A stretch of 64,000 bases of DNA, taken from the NCBI GenBank assembly GCA_003139995.1, contig PLIC01000230.1, positions 1 to 64,000 on the forward strand, read 5' to 3'. The notes beneath the pieces were generated by a model. It was not told the DNA's origin. It did not search any database and saw only the letters and a program-made list of their open reading frames with translations. The position numbers were made by a program, and so were the translations under genes. Source of the stretch: Candidatus Acidiflorens stordalenmirensis. Lineage in GTDB: Bacteria > Acidobacteriota > Terriglobia > Terriglobales > Acidobacteriaceae. Shown here piece by piece: positions 10,203 through 18,132 of the stretch. The first letter of the stretch is position 1; each line of letters starts with the position of its first letter.

Positions 10203-10973
10203 TTAAAGCATGAGTTCCGCTTCGTTCAGTGAATATGTGCTCCGCTTTTGCCTGTTTGCCACCCATCTTTGCAGAATCGCTCGGGGCTGGTCTTCAAAGA
10301 GGACATTCAGCGCCGCCACTAACGCGTCGGCTTCGCGCCTAGGCTGGTCAAATCCGAGTCTTCGTACAACTTCGTAGGCTTGGTTGGCTTTCTCCACCGA
10401 AAAGGTCCATCCGCATCGACGGAGAGCTTCGATGTGTGCTGCTAGGGCTATCTGATCGCCAGCCATATGCGTCGCGAATAGGTCTGCAGCATTGTGAAAA
10501 TCACCCCTGTCGCGCGCCCGGTTTCCGCGCTGCGGTACCTTCATGCCGGTGATCACGGAACGACTCTTCGCTGTTGGATCAAAACCCTGATTGCGCATTA
10601 TCGGGAAAAAATGAGCATGCTGCATGGCTGCTCTGATCGTTTCGTAAACCTGTCGTAACGAACCCTCATAGGGGGTCATCGCTGACGAGAACGAGAGATT
10701 GTAGATTGGAAATCCCTCTGCAAGCAGTTTAAGGTGGTACAACTCATGAAAGACTGTACTCTCCTCAATTTCGTCTTCGGCTCGAAATTCTATTGTGGGT
10801 GTGTCGTCCTTGCGATCGAGTACCGCGGCTGCACGCTCATGTATGCCTGGTCGCAGGAGGTACAAGACCTTCTTTCCAAACAGAGTTTCAACCTCAGCTT
10901 CTAGAGTGGCGGTACGTGATGTAGACGGAATTTGTAACTCTGTTACAGACAAGTATTCGTCGTGAGGTGTCAT
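10203..10973 (-). CDS. HExxH-containing putative metallopeptidase
   Basis: 256 aa; STVFHELYHLKLLAEGFP zinc-protease-like motif. Confidence 0.65.
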   Translation of the reverse strand: MTPHDEYLSVTELQIPSTSRTATLEAEVETLFGKKVLYLLRPGIHERAAAVLDRKDDTPTIEFRAEDEIEESTVFHELYHLKLLAEGFPIYNLSFSSAMTPYEGSLRQVYETIRAAMQHAHFFPIMRNQGFDPTAKSRSVITGMKVPQRGNRARDRGDFHNAADLFATHMAGDQIALAAHIEALRRCGWTFSVEKANQAYEVVRRLGFDQPRREADALVAALNVLFEDQPRAILQRWVANRQKRSTYSLNEAELML

Positions 10974-11008
10974 TTGTCTTCAGCCGCCAGAGGGAGTTAT
11001 CCCCCGAA

Positions 11009-11881
11009 CTACAACTCCGCCACAGTTTGAACTGCCCATATCCAGTCCGCTAGGTCATCGTGCTGTGGACAACCACGGCTAAGCCAATGGAAGTATGCTG
11101 CCTCTCTCCTCAACGCTTCTAGAAGGAATGCGCGCACGTACTCGATCCGAATGGCGATCAACTGAGAATTGTCCTGGTCCCACCCGAACGCAATTCCCGT
11201 GATTCGACTCTCCTCGGGTGTCCATCGTTGCCCCATCATCTTGCACTCGTAAAAACGAGTGTTCCAGACAGGAGTGCCGCTAAATCCATGTGGATCCGGC
11301 AGATCTGCTCCTGAAGAGCTCATCTTAATTGTGGCCTGCGGATTGTACGACATGCCAAAACACACGGGACCATACGACTGAAATGAATTGTCAGATACCT
11401 GTGATGAGTGGGGCGTGCCATGCAGGCTCAAAGTCTTGAACGTAGGACTAAAATGCGAGCGTTTGTCGCTGTATCCGAGGAAGAACAAAAACTCTTTATC
11501 TTGCGGATCATGCTTCTCGCTCAGCCTCTTCGTAAGAACCGACCTGCACCGGTTCTCCTTCACTGCCCACGGTTCAGCCTCAATCCGCGTTACGGCGAGA
11601 TCTAAAGGCTGGGTACAGGCATGGAAAGCATTTCTCAGTCTTATTGAAGTTGCGGATGTTGAAAGCTGGACAGCCAGCGGAGTGGACGTGGCTGAGCAAG
11701 CAACGTGTGCATTCGTGAGCAAGTAAGTGTGCCCGCGAAGTGCGAGGAAAACACCTGAGCCGAGATGCTCTCCTTCGTTCGGCCCGACCTCGCGTGAGAT
11801 GGCGGTGACATACGGGAAAACGTGCTCACGCATGTCGTTCGTCATTCGCAAAATGACCCTATTAAATTGTGCTTCATCCAT
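11009..11881 (-). CDS. trypsin-like serine protease
   Basis: 290 aa; GSGVFLALRGHTYLLTNAHVA (His), PLDLAVTRI (Asp), DPHGFSGTPVW (Ser, GxSG). Confidence 0.75.
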   Translation of the reverse strand: MDEAQFNRVILRMTNDMREHVFPYVTAISREVGPNEGEHLGSGVFLALRGHTYLLTNAHVACSATSTPLAVQLSTSATSIRLRNAFHACTQPLDLAVTRIEAEPWAVKENRCRSVLTKRLSEKHDPQDKEFLFFLGYSDKRSHFSPTFKTLSLHGTPHSSQVSDNSFQSYGPVCFGMSYNPQATIKMSSSGADLPDPHGFSGTPVWNTRFYECKMMGQRWTPEESRITGIAFGWDQDNSQLIAIRIEYVRAFLLEALRREAAYFHWLSRGCPQHDDLADWIWAVQTVAEL

Positions 11882-11906
11882 TCGAAAATACCTTCATCGT
11901 CCGGCC

Positions 11907-12296
11907 CTAGTTTACCTGCGTCGGGTTGAAACCCAAGCTCTGGTCGAACTCGTATAACGGTGCGGCGTCGACGTACCTTTGTTGGTCGGTACCGTTGGCA
12001 TTTCTTTCGATGAATCCGCCGATGTTTCCGAGAAGAAAGTGCTCTCTACCGTCGGGCGTTGAAATGTCAAACAAGTTTGCAATGGGCGATGTCGATGGGT
12101 CGTAGTGCTCGTGATCACCGAAAATGACAGCTCGCGTGAACTCTTGGACCGAAATTGTGTACCGCCCCCGCTCCTCATGCTTGGAAAGAATTTTGGCAGC
12201 ATTGAAGTGCCCGCTTCTTGCCCACGCAGGCACTTTGGGCTTATGTAAAGATTCTCGTATTGTATTCGCTACAGGGAAGAACACGGACAATTTCAA
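11907..12296 (-). CDS. hypothetical protein, first gene of protease operon
   Basis: 129 aa ORF; 25-nt gap to downstream serine-protease gene, same strand. Confidence 0.5.
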   Translation of the reverse strand: MKLSVFFPVANTIRESLHKPKVPAWARSGHFNAAKILSKHEERGRYTISVQEFTRAVIFGDHEHYDPSTSPIANLFDISTPDGREHFLLGNIGGFIERNANGTDQQRYVDAAPLYEFDQSLGFNPTQVN

Positions 12297-12377
12297 CAGG
12301 CTAATTTCGAGGAATCCCGCTTTCCCCCGCGCAGAAAATTCTTTGCAGATTCCTTTGCAGATTATTGGCTACCAACA

Positions 12378-12406
12378 GCAAAGGACCGCTACAAGCGGCC
12401 CTTTGC
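12378..12406. terminator. strong hairpin GCAAAGG-a-CCGCT aca AGCGG-c-CCTTTGC
   Basis: 12-bp paired arms around a 3-nt loop with one internal A/C mismatch; no clear T-tract. Confidence 0.35.
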
Positions 12407-12447
12407 ATCGTCCTATGCCACTGAAAACACGCGGCGCCGCTTGATAC

Positions 12448-12492
12448 CAACGGCTTAAAAGGGCGTTGCTCTACCAACTGAGCTACGCGCCC
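12448..12492 (-). pseudogene. truncated tRNA-Lys(TTT)-like sequence
   Basis: Reverse strand GGGCGCGTAGCTCAGTTGGTAGAGCAACGCCCTTTTAAGCCGTTGG: acceptor 5' half, D-arm and anticodon loop CTTTTAA present; T-arm and 3' acceptor absent. Confidence 0.65.
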
Positions 12493-12660
12493 CACCAATT
12501 TCAATCTAACACATTTTCGGCGCGAATCCGCCCGGCGAGCGCTTCTCAAAAGCCATTGCGCTGGGGATGGAAACGCAGACTCGCTCGACTCGACGCGGCC
12601 TCTATCCCGCGCCCAGCGAGCTGTGACGTCGCCGGAGCAAAAGCGATACACTCTGCTTTC

Positions 12661-13425
12661 ATGCCGCGCTCTGGTTTCTTCTGGGCAAATCTTGTTTTCC
12701 CTGTTTGCGCGATTCTGGTTTGCGCAACTCTGGCCTGCGCGATTCTGTCGCCGACGCTCGTCCACGCCGAGAAAAAGAAACCGTTGCCCGCCGTGCGCTG
12801 GACCGCTGGCGCGCCCGGTTGCACATTCGAACGCACCGATGACGGGCACTACCGCTGGACGATGACCGGGAATGACCTCACCATCACGCTCCTCGTGGAC
12901 TCGCAGGAGCTGACAAAAAGCCGCCGTCGCTTCTATCACGTCCTCGGCGCGTATGTGAGTGTGACATATACCGGTCGGGATAAATTTGAGTTTCCGGCGG
13001 ACGTGCGGATCGACTTCGTTCGTCATCACGACGTTCTTGAGGGCTACATGGATCCCACAGGACTCTCCAACAGATTGCAGAACGACATAGACACGCTGGT
13101 CTTCGAAACCGAGCGCCAGATCAAGAAGAATCCCAAAATCACCGATGAAAAAACGGCTTACTTGAGAGAATACGAAAAGGAAGCGGCCGAGTTCATCGAG
13201 TTCCTGAGCACACAAAGCCTCGATCCTGCCGGGGCGACGCTGACCCCGGGCAATCCTGAAGCCCACGGCTGGGTCTTCTTCGCGACCAGTAGCAAGTGGA
13301 TCGGCCCGTGGAAGGCTCGCGAGGATTTCATTCTCGGCGTTTGGATGAAAGATAAAGTCTGGCAATTCCCATTCTCGCTGCCACCGGCGGAAGGCGACCT
13401 GATCCTGCGGAAGCCGCCCGAGTAA
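12661..13425 (+). CDS. secreted/exported protein of unknown function
   Basis: 254 aa from ATG 12661; signal peptide with 3 x 15-bp repeat. Confidence 0.65.
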   Translation: MPRSGFFWANLVFPVCAILVCATLACAILSPTLVHAEKKKPLPAVRWTAGAPGCTFERTDDGHYRWTMTGNDLTITLLVDSQELTKSRRRFYHVLGAYVSVTYTGRDKFEFPADVRIDFVRHHDVLEGYMDPTGLSNRLQNDIDTLVFETERQIKKNPKITDEKTAYLREYEKEAAEFIEFLSTQSLDPAGATLTPGNPEAHGWVFFATSSKWIGPWKAREDFILGVWMKDKVWQFPFSLPPAEGDLILRKPPE

Positions 13426-13481
13426 GGGGCGCGAGCGCGCCAGAAAATTGTGTTACAGTTTCGTGCTCATAGTTCATGACC

Positions 13482-13655
13482 ATGGAGATTGATCCGAAAT
13501 CGGCGCCAGAGACCGAAAAACCAGCGGTCGTGTTCTATTGCCCGGTCTGCGCCGCGGAAGTCAGCGATCCGCTGACCTGCGGCGATTGCTCGGCCGTCAT
13601 CTGCCGCCGTTGCGGAACGCCGCTGGAATCTTCGGATGAGCTGGGCATGGGATAA
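13482..13655 (+). CDS. small zinc-ribbon-like protein (not in supplied ORF track)
   Basis: 57 aa MEIDPKSAPETEKPAVVFYCPVCAAEVSDPLTCGDCSAVICRRCGTPLESSDELGMG; three CxxC pairs. Confidence 0.65.
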   Translation: MEIDPKSAPETEKPAVVFYCPVCAAEVSDPLTCGDCSAVICRRCGTPLESSDELGMG

Positions 13656-13660
13656 AGCGA

Positions 13661-13802
13661 TCGTTGGTCGTTCGTCGTTAGTCGTTGGCCGTTCGCGATC
13701 CGTCGTTCGCTGATCGCTGTTCGCCGTTCGTGGTCGCTCGCCAAAGGCGCACGTCTCTGGGTGTTGCGAACAGCCAACGACGAACAGCGCACGACCAACG
13801 AC
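13661..13802. repeat. heptanucleotide array (TCGTTNG-type, 11 units) with inverted heptads downstream
   Basis: tcgttgg|tcgttcg|tcgttag|tcgttgg|ccgttcg|cgatccg|tcgttcg|ctgatcg|ctgttcg|ccgttcg|tggtcgc ... gaacagc|caacgac|gaacagc|gcacgac|caacgac. Confidence 0.85.
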
Positions 13803-13849
13803 GCGATTCCATGACCGACTGAACGGATGACGAACTAACCGACACCTTA

Positions 13850-15280
13850 ATGAACACCGCTCCCGCTTCCGTGGCTCCCGAAGCTGAGACGTCCGGTCAA
13901 AAGCCGAGTCTCGTCCGTGGGCTTAGTTTGCTCGACTCCGTGCTGCTGCTGGTGAGCGGCATCATCGGCTCTTCCATTTTTCTTACCGCCAAAGATATTG
14001 CCGGGCCTTTGCCGAATCCGACGTTGTTTTTTCTGGTGTGGGTCCTCGGTGGAGCGATCTCGCTCTGCGCCTGCGTTGCGTTCGCCGAACTCGGCTCCAT
14101 GTTTCCCGACTCCGGCGGACAATACATTTACCTCCGCGAAGCGTACGGCGACCTGGTTGCGTTTCTCTACGGTTGGATGTTGTTCACGGTCGCGAATGGC
14201 GGCACCATCGCAGCTCTCTCCGTCGCATCGGCGGCCTACATGGGAAACATCATCCCCGGCATTTCGCAGCAGCATGTGATTTTTTCGTTGGCGGGTATTC
14301 CGTTCACGCGCGCGCACGCCGCCGGGCTGGTACTCATCGCCATCCTCACCTGCGTCAACGTTTTCGGATTGCGCTGGGGCGCGCTTCTCCAGAATGTCTC
14401 CACCTGGACGAAGTTCGCCGCCATGGCAGTCTTCGTTGTCCTGGGATTCGCCATCGGCAAGGGGCATTGGTCGAACTTCAGCGCCCAGGCGCCGGGCGGT
14501 TTGAGCATGGGACTAAGTCCAACGCAATTGATCTCCGCTCTCGGCGTCGGCTTGATCGCCGTGTTCTGGGCCTACGACGGCTGGGTCTACATCACGTGGG
14601 TCGCGGGTGAAGTGAAAGAGCCGCGGCGCAATGTGCCGCTGGCCATGGTTTTAGGCGTGCTCGCGGTAGGCGCGATCTATCTCGCGATGAACATGATCTA
14701 CGTTTACGCCCTGCCGCTGCATGAGGTCGCAAAGTACGAAACCATTGCCCACGCCGCCGCGACAAAACTTTTCTCGCCCGCGGCCGCAGTCTGGCTGTCG
14801 GCGATGATTGCGATTTCGTGTTTCAGCGCGGCCGCGACCTGCACCCTGTCGGGCGCGCGCGTCTACCTCGCGATGGCGCAGGACGGCGTCTTCTTTCGCC
14901 GCATGGCCGTCATCCATCCCAAATGGCGCACGCCCGCCTTCAGCCTAATCGGCCAAGGCATCTGGGCCGCGGTGCTCATCATGAGCGGACGCTACGACCA
15001 GCTTTACACCTACGTCATTTTTGGCATGGTGCTCTCGTACACGCTGACCGTCATCGGCCTGTTCGTCTTGCGCTGGAAACGACCCGACGTTCCCCGCCCC
15101 TATCGCTGCACCGGATACCCGTGGCTGCCCGCGATCTACGTTCTGGTCGGCGTCGCTTGGACGCTCAACACCATCATCCAGCGGCCAACTGAAGCCTTCT
15201 GGGGCTCCACGATTGTGTTGATCGGCGTGCCGGGATATTGGTATTGGAAGCGCAAGAGCCGCGCCGAAGTCACCGGCTGA
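13850..15280 (+). CDS. APC-family amino acid permease
   Basis: 476 aa, ~12 TM; GLSLLDSVLLLVSGIIGSSIFLTAKDI. Confidence 0.9.
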   Translation: MNTAPASVAPEAETSGQKPSLVRGLSLLDSVLLLVSGIIGSSIFLTAKDIAGPLPNPTLFFLVWVLGGAISLCACVAFAELGSMFPDSGGQYIYLREAYGDLVAFLYGWMLFTVANGGTIAALSVASAAYMGNIIPGISQQHVIFSLAGIPFTRAHAAGLVLIAILTCVNVFGLRWGALLQNVSTWTKFAAMAVFVVLGFAIGKGHWSNFSAQAPGGLSMGLSPTQLISALGVGLIAVFWAYDGWVYITWVAGEVKEPRRNVPLAMVLGVLAVGAIYLAMNMIYVYALPLHEVAKYETIAHAAATKLFSPAAAVWLSAMIAISCFSAAATCTLSGARVYLAMAQDGVFFRRMAVIHPKWRTPAFSLIGQGIWAAVLIMSGRYDQLYTYVIFGMVLSYTLTVIGLFVLRWKRPDVPRPYRCTGYPWLPAIYVLVGVAWTLNTIIQRPTEAFWGSTIVLIGVPGYWYWKRKSRAEVTG

Positions 15281-15521
15281 AATGCATCTCGCCATCCCGC
15301 GCCCCAGCGGTGAAAGCTACACTGGTACCGCTATCTTCCGCTTCGGATTAAAGAACGGTAACGGCACCACCGTCGCCGTCGTCTTCATCCGTTGGGCTTC
15401 GATCGTCGACTCCATCTGCAGCTTGGTGCCCGTTTGTGTACCGCTGTGTCTTCCGTGGTAGAGAACCTCTTGAACCACAGAAGACACAAAGGATCACAAG
15501 GGACGCTGGTAAAATCCGTAG

Positions 15522-16385
15522 TTGTCTATGCACAACTCCGCCATCCTCCTCGTCTCCTGCCCCGACCGCAAAGGCGTGGTTGCCTCGATTGCCGAATTCA
15601 TCTTTCGCCACGGCGGCAACATCCTGTTCGCCGATGAGCATGGAGACGCGGAATCCAATCTCTTTCTTACTCGGGTGGAGTTCGACGCGGCGGATTTTGA
15701 TCTTGACCTGGCCCAGTTTCCCGAGCGCTTTTCGCCCATCGCTCGCGACTTCCAGATGGACTGGCGGCTTGCCCACTCCACCGACCGCCCCCGCATCGCC
15801 ATCTTCGTCTCGAAGTTTGACCATTGCTTACAAGATCTCCTCTACCGCCATCAGAGTGGCGAACTGCGCTGTGAAATCCCGCTGATCGTTTCCAACCATC
15901 CCGATAATCAGCGTATCGCTGACTTCTACCGCGTCCCCTACTTCGTCGTGCCGGTCACGAAAGAAAACAAACGGGAAGCGGAACAGAAGCAGATCGCGCT
16001 CGTCCGCGAACACGAATGCAGTCTCGTCGTCCTCGCTCGCTATATGCAGGTGCTCTCGAACGAGTTCATCACAACCCTGGGCTCCGAGAACCTCATCAAC
16101 ATTCACCATTCTTTCCTGCCCGCGTTTGTCGGCTCCAAGCCCTACCACCAAGCGTTTCAGCGCGGCGTCAAGCTGATCGGCGCCACCGCCCACTACGTTA
16201 CTCAAGTACTCGACGATGGCCCCATCATCGAACAGGATGTCGTCCGCATCTACCACCGCGACACCGTCGACGACCTGGTCCAGAAGGGCCGCGATATCGA
16301 AAAGGTCGTCCTGTCGCGCGCCGTCCACTGGCACGTGGAAAACCGCATCCTGTTGTATGGAAACAAAACCGTGGTCTTTCAATAA
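15522..16385 (+). CDS. purU: formyltetrahydrofolate deformylase
   Basis: N-terminal ACT domain plus formyltransferase core (NIHHSFLPAFVGSKPYHQAFQRGVKLIGATAHYV). Confidence 0.93.
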   Translation: MSMHNSAILLVSCPDRKGVVASIAEFIFRHGGNILFADEHGDAESNLFLTRVEFDAADFDLDLAQFPERFSPIARDFQMDWRLAHSTDRPRIAIFVSKFDHCLQDLLYRHQSGELRCEIPLIVSNHPDNQRIADFYRVPYFVVPVTKENKREAEQKQIALVREHECSLVVLARYMQVLSNEFITTLGSENLINIHHSFLPAFVGSKPYHQAFQRGVKLIGATAHYVTQVLDDGPIIEQDVVRIYHRDTVDDLVQKGRDIEKVVLSRAVHWHVENRILLYGNKTVVFQ

Positions 16386-16590
16386 CCCAGCTCACCAAGG
16401 CCCAACCCCAGGCCCGAAGGCAGTCGCGCGGGCTCTCCACGTTGGTACCGAGAGCTGGGAGCTGGGAACTGGGTAGTAGTGCAGTCACTTCCGTAACCAG
16501 GTAACCAATTGCGCTGCGCTTCCCTTTCGGTTTTACTAAAAGACGGCACCCATTTGAAAACATTACTGCGCGATCTCGAAGGAGCGGACT

Positions 16591-18057
16591 TTGGTTGAGG
16601 ATCCCAAATGGGAGCTGGCGTTGCTCGCCACCGTGCAGAGCTTTTACCAGCGGCTGCTAAGTGACCAGCTCGGCGGAGAGCTGCCCGCGCCCGCAGAACT
16701 CGCTCCCGACGTCATCAGCCACGCCGCCGACGTGCACTTCACTCTCGATCAAATGCAGCTCTGGATCCAGCTCCTCGACATGGCGATCACTCCCGCCATG
16801 CTGCGACTCGCGGTACAATCCGATCTCGATCCTGAGGTTGCCGAGGCGCTGCTGCGCTACTTTGCGCGTCACCGCGACGATTCCGGCGCCAATCGCGACA
16901 AAACCGATCTGGTCGCAACCTTTCTGTTTCGCCATCCCCGTGTGCCTGGCCAGTGGGAGCAGCGTGGCTACGGCCTCGATGGATCGATTCCTCTGTCTCC
17001 GTATGAAATCGCGCTGCTGGAAATCCTGTCTGAGTCCGACGTACCCGTACTCTCGGAGAATGATGTGCAACTGCTGCGCGAGTTCGGCCCCTTGCTCGAC
17101 CAGGCGAATCGCTTCCAGGACTTCAGCGCGCTCATGGACTCCGGCATCATTCCGCGGGTTCGGCAGTTGAAATCCTCGCTCGGCGAATCGATTTATCACC
17201 CCGGAGTGCTGGCCACTCTCGCGCCTTACAATGCTGCATTCGGCGATCGTTTCCAAACGCTGTTCGCCACCGCCGCGCAAGAGATCAAGGATTACGCCCA
17301 CCGCCTTGAAGAACTCGGCGGCAGCATCCTCAGTACAATCGACGGCGTCGAGGTCACCGTCGAGCACGTCGCCGCCCTGAACCAGGACGCCTTGATGAAA
17401 GTCGACTACAGCGCGGCCCTGGAAAAATTCCGCCGCGTCGCCCGGCTGAAAAAGGAATTGGAGCGCAGACCTCCGATCCGGCGCGTCAATCCAGACTCCA
17501 CGCCTTCCGCTCACGCAGTGGGCGTTGGCGGCGCGGCTGCTGCTCCGGCGCTCGCTCCCAAGTATGTTCCCGCCGCCATCACACCGCAGGCGCTCTCGAT
17601 CGAGGAAGCGAAGTTGCGCAGAGTGGAAGAATCGATCCGTGTCTTCGTGCGCGTCGCCGATCCCAAGTTCCGCCAGATCGTGCCCATGCGCTATTTCAAC
17701 CTCATGCTCAGTCCCGCCGAGATTGAGGCGTACACCGCCGACTATCTCGAACAATCGGGCCCGCGGGCGGACGCTGCCCGAATGCTGCTCCGCATCGTCG
17801 CTGTCACCGCGCGCATCACTACCGAAACGGAGGAACTCAAGCGCTCGCGGAATTCCCGCTCCATCTGGAAACTGCACGCCGATTCTTTGGTAGTCCTCGT
17901 CGACCTCGCCAAGCGCCTTGCTGAAGCCGTGGACCGGCTCGCCTTAGTCATCGGCCAGCAGGCGGAGACACAGGCGAACAGCGAGCCTCTCCGCGGATCG
18001 CTCGAAAAGCTGCGCGAGCGCACCACCGAAGCCGCAAAGGCCATCGCCGAAGCGTAA
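16591..18057 (+). CDS. conserved hypothetical protein
   Basis: 488 aa uninterrupted ORF with coding-like composition. Confidence 0.65.
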   Translation: MVEDPKWELALLATVQSFYQRLLSDQLGGELPAPAELAPDVISHAADVHFTLDQMQLWIQLLDMAITPAMLRLAVQSDLDPEVAEALLRYFARHRDDSGANRDKTDLVATFLFRHPRVPGQWEQRGYGLDGSIPLSPYEIALLEILSESDVPVLSENDVQLLREFGPLLDQANRFQDFSALMDSGIIPRVRQLKSSLGESIYHPGVLATLAPYNAAFGDRFQTLFATAAQEIKDYAHRLEELGGSILSTIDGVEVTVEHVAALNQDALMKVDYSAALEKFRRVARLKKELERRPPIRRVNPDSTPSAHAVGVGGAAAAPALAPKYVPAAITPQALSIEEAKLRRVEESIRVFVRVADPKFRQIVPMRYFNLMLSPAEIEAYTADYLEQSGPRADAARMLLRIVAVTARITTETEELKRSRNSRSIWKLHADSLVVLVDLAKRLAEAVDRLALVIGQQAETQANSEPLRGSLEKLRERTTEAAKAIAEA

Positions 18058-18132
18058 TCACCAAATGAAAAAGGAACAGGCTGTTCACCCGTCCCTTATT
18101 CTCGAAACGCAGATCCAAGTCCCCGCTAGCGC

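Noticed and set aside
12448-12492. Functional tRNA-Lys gene
   Set aside because: No T-arm (GGTTCGAAyCC) or 3' acceptor strand; anticodon stem mismatch.
12301-13365. 354-aa minus-strand ORF over the tRNA-like sequence
   Set aside because: Runs through tRNA remnant and antisense to the exported protein at 12661; not credible as a gene.
13661-13802. CRISPR-like array
   Set aside because: Repeats are contiguous 7-bp units without unique spacers; no cas genes in window.
16657-17877. 406-aa minus-strand ORF
   Set aside because: Antisense to the longer 16591..18057 ORF, whose composition is more protein-like; cannot be fully excluded.
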